In this document: one piece after another, positions 6,482-13,267 of the stretch
Layout of the letters: each line of letters opens with the position of its first letter
Position numbering within the stretch: the stretch's first letter is position 1
NCBI GenBank assembly: GCA_020860025.1
Contig: JAJBVC010000145.1
Coordinates: 1-14,516 of the forward strand
From: Clostridiales bacterium
GTDB lineage: Bacteria; Bacillota; Clostridia; Oscillospirales; Acutalibacteraceae
Length of the DNA stretch: 14,516 nucleotides
Direction of reading: 5' to 3'
Notes under the pieces: model-generated
What the model was told of the DNA's origin: nothing
The model's database searches: none
The model's input: the letters and a program-made list of their open reading frames with translations, nothing else
Program-made: the position numbers and the translations under genes

Positions 6482-6826
6482 ATGACAAATAACAAAGTAC
6501 CTAAAAAACTTGTATATATCTGTTCACGCTTTGCGGATGACACATTCGGTAATACGAAAAAAGCACGAAAGTATTGTCGCTTTGCCGCAAAATGCGGAGT
6601 CGTTCCTGTTGCACCGCATCTGTTGTTTCCGCAGTTTCTTAATGAAACTACTCAACGAGCTTTAGCAATGGAACTTGACCTTACACTTTTGAAACGCTGT
6701 GATGAGGTGTGGGTATTCGGTGTAGAAAAAGGTATATCTAAAGGTATGGGTAAAGAAATTATGAGTGCCGGGGATAACGGACAGGAAGTTCGATATTTTA
6801 CGGAAGACTGCAGGAAATTCATTTAA
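6482..6826 (+). CDS. DUF4406-like, nucleoside deoxyribosyltransferase fold
   Basis: A 114-residue protein that resembles the DUF4406/DUF7768 group, whose fold is related to nucleoside 2-deoxyribosyltransferases. Visible features are the N-terminal strand VYICSRFADD, a KARKYCRFAAKCGVVPVAPH stretch, and a C-terminal DEVWVFGVEKGISKGMGKEI block. The last corresponds to the region where the family places its nucleotide-binding loop. It starts at ATG 6482, preceded by AAAGGAGG, and is the first gene of the rightward early operon, 15 bases before the primase/helicase gene. Phage proteins of this kind are thought to act on nucleotides or nucleotide-derived signals, but their real substrates are not known. 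The family call is fairly secure; the function is not. Confidence 0.75.
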   Translation: MTNNKVPKKLVYICSRFADDTFGNTKKARKYCRFAAKCGVVPVAPHLLFPQFLNETTQRALAMELDLTLLKRCDEVWVFGVEKGISKGMGKEIMSAGDNGQEVRYFTEDCRKFI

Positions 6827-6841
6827 AAGGAGGCAAAACAA

Positions 6842-9100
6842 ATGAAAATTACAATTTACACAGCTGATTGCTGCGGAAAAGCATCTAATTGTATTTATCC
6901 GAAAAAGGTTACCTGTCGTTCTAAAAAAGAACTTAAAGATGCTGTTTCATTTGACCATGTATGTGCAAAGTATAAAGAAAACTATCGCAGCAACAATAAT
7001 TTCATTCTTTCGGATACCGTAATTATGGATCTTGATAATGACCACTCGGAAAATCCTAACGATTGGATTACTGAAGAGGTGCTTGATGAAATAATACCCG
7101 ATGTTTCATATGTCTTGGTACCAAGCCGACACCATATGCAATCAAAAAATAATGATACGCCGAGACCGAGGTATCATGTATATTTCCCTATAAGTGAAAT
7201 AACGAACAAGGATACTTACGCATTATTTAAAAGAGGGATTTGTAAATCATATCCGTTTTTTGATGAGAATGCTTTAGATGCAGCAAGGTTTGTTTTCGGC
7301 TCAAGCACGGGAGATGTAACTTGGCACGAAGGTTGGGTCAATATCGATGAAGTTATCGAAACAGACACATTGCCGGAAACGGAAAATACGCAAAACTCAG
7401 TAATTACGCAGGGCAGTAGAAACAGTACGCTTTCAAGATTTGCCGGACGAGTTATTAAAAGGTATGGAGATACCGACAAAGCCTATGGGATATTTTTAGA
7501 GCAGTCAACTCGCTGCGACCCTCCGCTTGATGAATTTGAACTTTCTTCAATTTGGAAATCTGCAACTCGGTTTTATGAAAAAATCAAAAACCAAGACGGA
7601 TATGTTCCTCCCGATGAATATAGTAACGATTTCAAGTCACTGAAACCTACTGATTATTCGGATATAGGACAAGCAAAGGTGCTGGTTCAAGAGTACTCAG
7701 ATGAACTGACATATACCGATTCATCTGAATATATGAGATACGATGGAACACGCTGGGTTGAATCAAAGCAGTTAGCTGTCGGTGCCTGTGAGGAGTTTTT
7801 GGACTTGCAGCTGCAGGATGCTTTAGATGCATTAACGGCGGCAAAGGATGCACTTCTTCAAAGCGGTGTCGATGAGTCCGTCATATCCGCAGGAGGCAAA
7901 ACCTTAGAAAAAGCAGTCGGCGGAGAGAAACAATTAAAACTTCTAAGCTCGTATTTATCATCAAAGCAGTATCTTGCTTTTGTTATGAAAAGACGAGACA
8001 TGAAATACATCACATCAGCCTTGCAGGCAGCTAAACCTATGGTACTCAAAGACATCAGAGATTTTGACAGTCAGCCTTTTCTTTTAAACACACCGACAGT
8101 CACATTTGATTTGACACTCGGTCTTGCAGGTGCAAGAGAACACAAGCCGGATGATTTAATCACAAAGCAAACGGCTGTTTCGGTAAGCAGTGAAGGTGAG
8201 AAACTTTGGAAAGACGCAGTCAACGGATTTTTCTGCGGTGATGATGAGTTGATTGACTATGTACAAAAGATTGTGGGCTTATCAGCTATCGGCAAGGTTT
8301 ATGTTGAGGCACTTATCATTTCTTACGGTGAGGGTTCAAACGGAAAGTCTACTTTTTGGAACACAATATCAAGAGTTCTCGGAAGCTACAGCGGAAGTTT
8401 ATCAGCAGATGCGTTAACTGTAGGGTGCAGAAGAAATGTAAAACCGGAAATGGCTGAGCTTAAAGGAAAGCGACTTGTAATCGCCGCCGAGCTTGAGGAA
8501 GGTATGCGTCTTAACACAGCAACGGTAAAACAGCTATGTGCAACGGATGAAATCGGAGCGGAGAAAAAGTACAAAGACCCGTTTAAATATATCCCAACGC
8601 ATACGCTTGTGCTTTATACAAACCATCTACCAAAGGTAGGTGCGAGTGACGCAGGAACTTGGCGAAGGCTTATCGTTATTCCCTTTAACGCAAAAATACA
8701 AGGCAGTAAGGACATAAAAAATTACTCCGACTATCTCGTAGAGAATGCCGGAGGTGCGGTTTTGTCTTGGATTATTGAGGGAGCAAAAAAAGCCATTGAT
8801 GCCGATTTTCACATCAAACCGCCGAAGTGCGTACAGGATGCAATCGACAAGTATCACGAGAGTAATGACTGGCTTTCTATCTTTTTAAGCGACTGCTGTG
8901 AGATTGATTCATCATACACACAGAAGTCGGGAGAATTCTATCAAGAGTATCGCAACTACTGCCAGCGAACAGGTGAATACATCAGAAGTACAACAGATTT
9001 CTATATGGCTCTTGAATCAAACGGTTTCAATAAGAAAAGACGGAATACCGGAAATGTAGTCTGTGGTTTACGATTGAAGTCAGATTTTTTAGAAGATTAG
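6842..9100 (+). CDS. Phage primase/helicase, P4/VapE-like (AEP + SF3)
   Basis: A 752-residue fusion that primes and unwinds phage DNA. The N-terminal archaeo-eukaryotic primase domain (about 1-180) shows D63 and D65 (VIMDLDND), H112 (PRYHVYF) and the DENALDAARFVFG block around 141-153. A PriCT-like helical domain follows (about 190-245), then a D5_N-type region (about 290-470). The superfamily 3 helicase (about 480-620) has Walker A at 496-504 (GEGSNGKST), Walker B in RLVIAAELEE, and sensor TLVLYTNHLP. The C-terminus looks like a winged helix. All core motifs are intact. GGAGG lies 7 bases upstream of the start. In prophages this gene usually lies next to the replication origin, and here a 223-base gap with four repeated sites follows it directly. 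It is probably the origin-binding replicative helicase of this element. Confidence 0.93.
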   Translation: MKITIYTADCCGKASNCIYPKKVTCRSKKELKDAVSFDHVCAKYKENYRSNNNFILSDTVIMDLDNDHSENPNDWITEEVLDEIIPDVSYVLVPSRHHMQSKNNDTPRPRYHVYFPISEITNKDTYALFKRGICKSYPFFDENALDAARFVFGSSTGDVTWHEGWVNIDEVIETDTLPETENTQNSVITQGSRNSTLSRFAGRVIKRYGDTDKAYGIFLEQSTRCDPPLDEFELSSIWKSATRFYEKIKNQDGYVPPDEYSNDFKSLKPTDYSDIGQAKVLVQEYSDELTYTDSSEYMRYDGTRWVESKQLAVGACEEFLDLQLQDALDALTAAKDALLQSGVDESVISAGGKTLEKAVGGEKQLKLLSSYLSSKQYLAFVMKRRDMKYITSALQAAKPMVLKDIRDFDSQPFLLNTPTVTFDLTLGLAGAREHKPDDLITKQTAVSVSSEGEKLWKDAVNGFFCGDDELIDYVQKIVGLSAIGKVYVEALIISYGEGSNGKSTFWNTISRVLGSYSGSLSADALTVGCRRNVKPEMAELKGKRLVIAAELEEGMRLNTATVKQLCATDEIGAEKKYKDPFKYIPTHTLVLYTNHLPKVGASDAGTWRRLIVIPFNAKIQGSKDIKNYSDYLVENAGGAVLSWIIEGAKKAIDADFHIKPPKCVQDAIDKYHESNDWLSIFLSDCCEIDSSYTQKSGEFYQEYRNYCQRTGEYIRSTTDFYMALESNGFNKKRRNTGNVVCGLRLKSDFLED

Positions 9101-9113
9101 TAGTGTTGGTTGT

Positions 9114-9301
9114 GGAAGTCACGAAAGTCAAAAACAGAATGTTTTATTATTTTTTTGGTTATGGTTTTTTAAATATGACTTACACGACTTCCATAAAACC
9201 TAAAAAAGTGATGGTCGTGAAGTTCATCTAATAAGACCCCTTTAGGGCGAAAAAATAATTTTTATATAAGAAGAGTCTTTGCAATGACATTCACGACTGT
9301 C
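9114..9301. repeat. Four iteron-like sites, candidate replication origin
   Basis: The 223-base gap after the primase/helicase gene holds four related 16-mers: GGAAGTCACGAAAGTC (9114-9129, plus), GGAAGTCGTGTAAGTC (9177-9192, minus), GATGGTCGTGAAGTTC (9210-9225, plus) and GACAGTCGTGAATGTC (9286-9301, minus). They form two inverted pairs flanking AT-rich tracts. Iterons beside the primase/helicase gene and AT-rich unwinding tracts are the usual signs of a phage origin. No gene fits in the gap. Confidence 0.6.
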
Positions 9302-9323
9302 ACTCAAGCAGAAAGGAATAAAT

Positions 9324-9587
9324 ATGAATTTCTATAATTACATGATGAAAAATTACCTCAATACAGATACTCCGGGAGGATGCCTTGCAGAGGATATGCA
9401 TGAGGACAAAGAAAAGTTCCCAAGAAACAACGGTGTTAAGTATGCAGGGTGGCACAGGTATATCCGTTCATATCTGACGGAGAATGAAGCCTGCGATAAT
9501 TGTCTTGAGGTTTTTGAGAAGTGTTGGGAGGAGTATGAGATTGAAGAGAGAAAAAAGCGTGGAATGCCGACTCGTATCAGAAGTTAA
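9324..9587 (+). CDS. YozE SAM-like family protein
   Basis: An 87-residue helical protein of the YozE SAM-like family, known from Bacillus and common in prophages. Family features are the start MNFYNYMMKNYL, the FPRN turn, and WHRYIRSYLTENEACDNCLEVFEKCWEEY. A CDNC pair sits at about 56-59. The fold is a small helical bundle resembling sterile alpha motifs; its biochemical role is not established, and protein or DNA binding is possible. GAAAGGA precedes ATG 9324 by 8 bases. The gene lies between the candidate origin and the VRR-NUC gene, which begins inside its 3' end, so the two are coupled. Confidence 0.8.
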   Translation: MNFYNYMMKNYLNTDTPGGCLAEDMHEDKEKFPRNNGVKYAGWHRYIRSYLTENEACDNCLEVFEKCWEEYEIEERKKRGMPTRIRS

Positions 9588-9816
9588 AAAGCGTGGCGGT
9601 ATCTGTCCTAAGTGGGTGTCACCCGGATTTGACGGAGTACCCGATAGAATTATTCTTTTGCCTAAAGGCAGAATAGCGTTTGCTGAAGTTAAAGCAAAAG
9701 GTAAAAAACCACGCCCACTTCAGACGGCAAGGCACAAACTTTTAAGGCGGCTCGGTTTTAAGGTTTATGTTATTGATAATGCAGATGATATTGGAGGTGT
9801 TTTGGATGATATTTAA
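9535..9816 (+). CDS. VRR-NUC domain nuclease
   Basis: A 93-residue single-domain nuclease of the VRR-NUC family within the PD-(D/E)XK superfamily. The core is complete: D37 in GVPDRI, E51 and K53 in AFAEVKAKG, and Q63 in RPLQ. Stand-alone phage enzymes of this family are thought to cut branched or flap DNA, which would serve replication or recombination intermediates; the related domain in FAN1 is structure-specific. The start is uncertain. ATG 9535 fits the family length but stands only 3 bases from the GGAGG; TTG 9541 has ideal 9-base spacing. Upstream extension to 9484 lies within the YozE gene and is unlikely. The gene overlaps YozE by about 50 bases and the helicase gene by 11, showing tight coupling. 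It is usually paired with the SNF2 helicase that follows. Confidence 0.87.
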   Translation: MRLKREKSVECRLVSEVKKRGGICPKWVSPGFDGVPDRIILLPKGRIAFAEVKAKGKKPRPLQTARHKLLRRLGFKVYVIDNADDIGGVLDDI

Positions 9817-11164
9817 ACCGCATAAATACCAACAGTATGCAATTGACTTTATTCTTAACCATCCTGTTTCAGCAATTTTCTATGATATGGGTATGGGCAA
9901 AACAAGCTTAACATTGATGGCAATCAACACGCTTATGTATGAGTATTTTGAAATTAACAAAGTATTGATAATAGCACCTCTCAGAGTTGCAAAAAACACA
10001 TGGCCTGCTGAAATTGAGAAATGGGAGCAGTTAAAAGGACTTCGATATTCAATTGTAACAGGCACACCGATGCAAAGGATGAAAGCTCTGCAGGAGGATG
10101 CGGACATATACATAATAAACCGAGAGAATTTGTCCTGGTTAGTTGAAGACAGCGGTTTCAAGTTTGATTTTGATATGGTTGTCATAGATGAGTTGAGTTC
10201 ATTTAAATCTTGGCAATCAAAGCGTTTTCGTTCACTTATGAAAGTGCGTCCTAAAATTCATCGGATTGTGGGACTGACAGGTACGCCGAGCAGTAACGGT
10301 CTTATGGATTTATTTGCAGAGTTCAAGGTTCTTGATATGGGTGAACGGTTAGGACGATTTATTTCAACTTACCGATTGGACTATTTCAGACCCGACAAAA
10401 TGAACGGCCCTATTGTTTACAGTTATCTTCCCTTACCCGATGCCGAAGAAAGAATATATGAAAAAATTTCAGACATTACGATTTCAATGAAAGCCGCTGA
10501 TTATTTGGATATGCCCGAACTGATAAGTTCTGAGTATCCGGTGTATTTGGATGCAAAGGAAAAAGCAATGTACGATGATATGAAAAAAGATCTCATTCTC
10601 CTTGATGAAGAAAATGAAATCACGGCATCAAATGCAGCAACGCTGTCAGGTAAGCTATCGCAAATGGCAAACGGTGCGGTTTACTCGGACAGCGGTGCAG
10701 TTAAGTATATTCATGATAAGAAGTTAGATGCACTTGAGGATATTATCGAATCAATGTGCAGTAAACCGCTTATGGTTGTATATTGGTTCAAGCACGATTA
10801 TCAAAGAATCGCAGAAAGACTTAACAAAATCGGCATTAAATACCAAAAGCTTGATACAGATGAAAGTATCAGCCAATGGAACGAAGGAAAGATACCTGTT
10901 GCTTTGGTACATCCTGCATCTGCAGGACACGGTTTGAATTTACAAGACGGCGGTTCAACTATGGTTTGGTTTGGGATAACTTGGTCGCTTGAGTTATATC
11001 AGCAGACCGTTGCAAGAATTTATCGACAAGGACAAAAATCAAAAACAGTCGTAATTCAGCATATCATCTGCAAGGATACAATCGACGAGCGTATTTTAAA
11101 AGCACTTGAGAAAAAGGACAACACGCAAACGGCTCTTATTGAAGCGGTCAAAGCTGTGTTGTAG
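9806..11164 (+). CDS. Phage SNF2-type DNA helicase/translocase
   Basis: A 452-residue SNF2-family ATPase. Motif I is DMGMGKTSL (27-35), motif Ia LIIAPLRVAKNTW, motif II DELS (128-131, where DEAH or DEXH-like forms are usual), motif III GLTGTPSSNG, motif V HPASAGHGLNLQ and motif VI QTVARIYRQGQ. Both RecA-like lobes are present without extra domains, typical of phage versions. It probably moves on double-stranded DNA to remodel forks or protein-DNA complexes, together with the VRR-NUC nuclease encoded just before it. The start at 9806 has GGAGG 10 bases upstream; a longer frame from 9767 lies within the nuclease gene and is not supported. It overlaps VRR-NUC by 11 bases and is followed 11 bases later by the next gene. 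Confidence 0.92.
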   Translation: MIFKPHKYQQYAIDFILNHPVSAIFYDMGMGKTSLTLMAINTLMYEYFEINKVLIIAPLRVAKNTWPAEIEKWEQLKGLRYSIVTGTPMQRMKALQEDADIYIINRENLSWLVEDSGFKFDFDMVVIDELSSFKSWQSKRFRSLMKVRPKIHRIVGLTGTPSSNGLMDLFAEFKVLDMGERLGRFISTYRLDYFRPDKMNGPIVYSYLPLPDAEERIYEKISDITISMKAADYLDMPELISSEYPVYLDAKEKAMYDDMKKDLILLDEENEITASNAATLSGKLSQMANGAVYSDSGAVKYIHDKKLDALEDIIESMCSKPLMVVYWFKHDYQRIAERLNKIGIKYQKLDTDESISQWNEGKIPVALVHPASAGHGLNLQDGGSTMVWFGITWSLELYQQTVARIYRQGQKSKTVVIQHIICKDTIDERILKALEKKDNTQTALIEAVKAVL

Positions 11165-11175
11165 AGGAGGTACGG

Positions 11176-11409
11176 ATGAATAAAAATTTAGGCGGCGACC
11201 CGAACGAACTGTTGTCAAGAGCGATTATTGTTCAAGCAGCAAAAGACTATCGTCACGCATTGGGAATTTTGCAGAAAAATCCGTCTTCTCGGTCGGCTCT
11301 TTATTCAAAAAGAGAAATAGAGACTTTTTTCCGTTCCAATTGGTATCAAACCTTAACCGAGGTTGACGGAGAGTTCTTAATTACAAAATTACAGGAGGAG
11401 TTCAAATGA
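11176..11409 (+). CDS. Small phage protein of unknown function
   Basis: A 77-residue basic, helical protein with the C-terminal block FFRSNWYQTLTEVDGEFLI. I have seen this arrangement in small proteins placed between the SNF2 helicase and the late regulator in Clostridia prophages, but no function is known to me. GAGGAGG lies 5 bases upstream of ATG 11176. The stop codon overlaps the next start (ATGA, 4 bases), so it is co-translated with the putative late activator and may help it. Confidence 0.75.
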   Translation: MNKNLGGDPNELLSRAIIVQAAKDYRHALGILQKNPSSRSALYSKREIETFFRSNWYQTLTEVDGEFLITKLQEEFK

Positions 11410-11858
11410 CAGCAAAAGAATATTTAAGACAAGCATTTTTGTTTAACGAAAACATAAAGTCTAAAATGACTGAGCTTGAGAGTTATCGTGAGTTGTCATT
11501 TAGCATTTCCGGCAGTAATTTAAATGAGCGTGTTAACTTAAGCAGACAAACCTCTGCATTGTATGAGAAATATTTAGTTAAAATAATTGACCTTGAAAAA
11601 CAGATAGAAAAAGACAATTTAATACTTTCAGATATTCGTCTTGCCATAGACAAGGAAATTGATAAACTTGATGATATTAATGAGCGTCTTGTTTTAAGGT
11701 ATCGCTATCTGATGTTTGACTCGTGGGACGAAGTTGCAAAAAAACTAAATTATTCAAAACGATGGACTTTAAGAATTCACGATATAGCAATATTGGATTT
11801 TGAAACGATGGTAAAAGAAAAGAACATTGAATTAATCGATTTTAAAAATATATTTTAA
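11406..11858 (+). CDS. Putative phage late transcription activator (DUF1492/ArpU-like)
   Basis: A 150-residue regulator. Residues 1-95 form long helices rich in Lys, Glu and Leu, likely a coiled coil, and the C-terminus resembles sigma region 4: INERLVLRYRYLMFDSWDEV followed by the helix-turn-helix AKKLNYSKRWTLRIHDIAI. This matches the DUF1492/ArpU-like group within the superfamily of late activators that includes RinA, which switch on packaging and lysis operons in Gram-positive phages. It is the last gene of the early operon and lies just before a strong promoter with phased repeats, then the packaging genes, which is exactly where such an activator acts. GGAGGAG precedes ATG 11406 by 5 bases. 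The binding of this protein to those repeats is inference. Confidence 0.8.
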   Translation: MTAKEYLRQAFLFNENIKSKMTELESYRELSFSISGSNLNERVNLSRQTSALYEKYLVKIIDLEKQIEKDNLILSDIRLAIDKEIDKLDDINERLVLRYRYLMFDSWDEVAKKLNYSKRWTLRIHDIAILDFETMVKEKNIELIDFKNIF

Positions 11859-11870
11859 AAAAGCCACTCT

Positions 11871-11937
11871 AATTCACTCAAGTTCACTCGACTTCACTTT
11901 CAAATCACCTTGAAATCATTTGTAAAAGTCGTATAAT
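11871..11937 (+). promoter_or_regulatory. Late promoter with 10-bp phased activator repeats
   Basis: TTGAAA (11910-11915) and TATAAT (11932-11937) with a 16-base spacer make a near-consensus promoter. Upstream and into the -35 region lie tandem 10-base units, ATTCACTCAA, GTTCACTCGA and CTTCACTTTC, then weaker AAATCACCTT and GAAATCATTT (11872-11921). Ten-base spacing puts all copies on one face of the helix, as expected for sites bound cooperatively by an activator. Confidence 0.75.
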
Positions 11938-11967
11938 GGTAGTGTAGAAAAGTATATAAAAAAAGAC

Positions 11968-12001
11968 AAGCCTTCACAGAAATTATCCCGTGAGGGCTTT
12001 T
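11968..12001 (+). terminator. Leader hairpin/attenuator after the late promoter
   Basis: AAGCCTTCAC (11968-11977) and GTGAGGGCTT (11990-11999) form a 10-bp stem with one wobble pair and a 12-base loop, followed by TTTTGTT. It stands some 25 bases after the predicted late transcription start and just before the HNH gene. It may be a partial terminator that late transcription must pass. Confidence 0.55.
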
Positions 12002-12026
12002 GTTATGCAATAAAGGAGATGGCTTT

Positions 12027-12419
12027 ATGCCGAAAATGCCTAAAAAGCCGTGTTCCTATCCCGGCTGTCCGAGGCTAACGAGCGATACCTATTGTGAAGA
12101 ACACAGTAAGTTAATTTCACAACAGTACGAACGAAACGGCCGTGACTCACACCACGGCAAACGCTACGGCAGGAACTGGCATAAGATACGCAAGGCTTAT
12201 GTGAATGCCCACCCACTGTGTGAAAGGTGTGCAGAGAACGGACGCTATGTCAAGGTCGAGGAGGTTCACCACATTAAACCGCTTGCTGACGGTGGTACAA
12301 ACGAGGAGAGTAATCTGATGAGTCTTTGCCGTAAATGCCACGCAGAGATACACGCACAAATGGGAACTCGCTCACATAATGAAACAGTTTATTCTTATGA
12401 CGGGAATAAGCACAGGTAA
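12027..12419 (+). CDS. HNH endonuclease, packaging-associated
   Basis: A 130-residue HNH nuclease. The beta-beta-alpha metal core is seen as VEEVHHIKPLADGG (H81/H82), N96 in ESNLMSL and H105/H109 in CRKCHAEIH. Zinc-type cysteines are C65, C68, C101 and C104, and an N-terminal cluster holds C9, C14 and C23. HNH proteins encoded next to terminase genes in cos phages work with terminase in cutting cos DNA during packaging, and the adjacent terminase and cos-like region fit that role. The start at 12027 follows GGAG with 8 bases between; an in-frame TTG at 12000 lies inside the leader hairpin and is unlikely. Its end is 4 bases from the convergent toxin gene, with no terminator between. Confidence 0.9.
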   Translation: MPKMPKKPCSYPGCPRLTSDTYCEEHSKLISQQYERNGRDSHHGKRYGRNWHKIRKAYVNAHPLCERCAENGRYVKVEEVHHIKPLADGGTNEESNLMSLCRKCHAEIHAQMGTRSHNETVYSYDGNKHR

Positions 12420-12423
12420 AAGT

Positions 12424-12801
12424 TTACAATTGATGAGTAATTACCCACTGTAAAAGTTCATCAAACTTGCATTCGCCTGATGCAACTTTCAAAAATATAT
12501 CTGAGAGTTCATTTTGTGTATACCCAAGTTCAATATTATTTAATTCCAAAAACACAAGCATTGCGTGTGCGCCAATTCGTTTGTTCCCGTCAACAAACGG
12601 GTGGTTCGTAACAAGACCGAATCCAAGTCTTGCAGCCTTCTGCTGAATAGACGGAAACATATCAGTTTTATCATAACTTTGAAACGGAGCATTAATTGCA
12701 GATTCAAGGAGTTCGTCATCTCTCAATCCGTCACTGCCGCCTGTTTCTTTAATAAGTTCTGTGTGCAGTTCTATGATTTGTTCTTTAGAAAGATAAATCA
12801 T
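12424..12801 (-). CDS. doc: Doc-type toxin (Fic fold)
   Basis: A 125-residue Doc family toxin. The Fic-fold signature HPFVDGNKR lies at 67-75 with H67, D71, N73, K74 and R75. Known Doc enzymes phosphorylate elongation factor Tu and stop translation, reversibly blocked by their Phd partner. The HxFxDxNKR pattern is the Doc kinase form rather than the AMP-transferring HxFx(D/E)GNGR form, so kinase activity is expected. The start codon overlaps the antitoxin stop by 4 bases (ATGA), giving translational coupling. The gene runs against the late genes on both sides. All key residues are present, so the toxin should be functional. Confidence 0.9.
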   Translation of the reverse strand: MIYLSKEQIIELHTELIKETGGSDGLRDDELLESAINAPFQSYDKTDMFPSIQQKAARLGFGLVTNHPFVDGNKRIGAHAMLVFLELNNIELGYTQNELSDIFLKVASGECKFDELLQWVITHQL

Positions 12802-13040
12802 TTTGCAAGCACCTCATAAGCGGCACGATTTTTTTCAATCAATCGCTTGGATATAGACTTAACATCCTCGTTGTCGGCAAGCTGTTCTTTTTCTGCTGTA
12901 CCAAACTCTACCAAAAGGTAGCGTGGCGTATTGTTTTTCAAAATTACTACTGCACCGTTTTTATCAACCATACGAGCAACTTTCGAGAAGTTTTGGTTTG
13001 CATCGGTAATAGATACAAGATTATCAGTATTTACATTCAT
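12798..13040 (-). CDS. phd: Phd/YefM-type antitoxin
   Basis: An 80-residue antitoxin for the Doc toxin that follows it. The N-terminal part, VSITDANQNFSKVARMVDKNG, and the VVILKNNTPRYLLVEF strand match the Phd/YefM DNA-binding domain. The C-terminal tail (about 50-80) is charged and helical, as expected for the toxin-neutralising segment. I chose ATG 13040, with GGAGG 8 bases upstream; the longer frame from 13094 covers the promoter -10 box and is not supported. Family members repress their own promoter, and paired repeats stand between the -10 box and the ribosome binding site here. Confidence 0.87.
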   Translation of the reverse strand: MNVNTDNLVSITDANQNFSKVARMVDKNGAVVILKNNTPRYLLVEFGTAEKEQLADNEDVKSISKRLIEKNRAAYEVLAK

Positions 13041-13063
13041 AATACTAACCTCCGTTTTTTTAT

Positions 13064-13083
13064 TTGTATATTGTTGTACATTT
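13064..13083. promoter_or_regulatory. Candidate antitoxin operator repeats
   Basis: Two tandem 10-base units, TTGTATATTG (13064-13073) and TTGTACATTT (13074-13083), lie between the -10 box and the ribosome binding site of the antitoxin gene. Their position suits autorepression by the antitoxin. Confidence 0.35.
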
Positions 13084-13085
13084 AT

Positions 13086-13114
13086 ATTATACACAAAAGT
13101 TAGGATAAATTCAA
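13086..13114 (-). promoter_or_regulatory. Promoter of the toxin-antitoxin operon
   Basis: On the minus strand TTGAAT (13109-13114) and TATAAT (13086-13091) are spaced by 17 bases, a near-perfect sigma-A promoter about 45 bases before the antitoxin start. Confidence 0.75.
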
Positions 13115-13141
13115 CCTAATTTATTATTTTTTATTCCGGCA

Positions 13142-13250
13142 GGGGCGGTCTGAATCTCTAAAAAGGTTTTAAGAAAAGACCGGCGGCCCCTCGCACGCAC
13201 AAAAAAGCGAAATCAAACGCCAAAAAATGAGAAATCAAACATTAAAAATT
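13142..13250. other. Probable cos region with terminase-binding repeats
   Basis: A sudden GC-rich block lies between the HNH and terminase genes. It contains a dyad with GGTCT (13147-13151) and AGACC (13177-13181), flanked by GGGGC (13142-13146) and GCCCC (13186-13190), then TCGCACGCAC. Downstream, GAAATCAAAC is repeated at 13209-13218 and 13231-13240, 22 bases apart, inside a longer imperfect repeat. In HNH-carrying cos phages of Gram-positive hosts, the cohesive-end site lies in just this place, beside the terminase small subunit gene. The exact cut positions cannot be told from sequence alone. Confidence 0.55.
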
Positions 13251-13267
13251 AAAGGAGGCGGTCAAAA

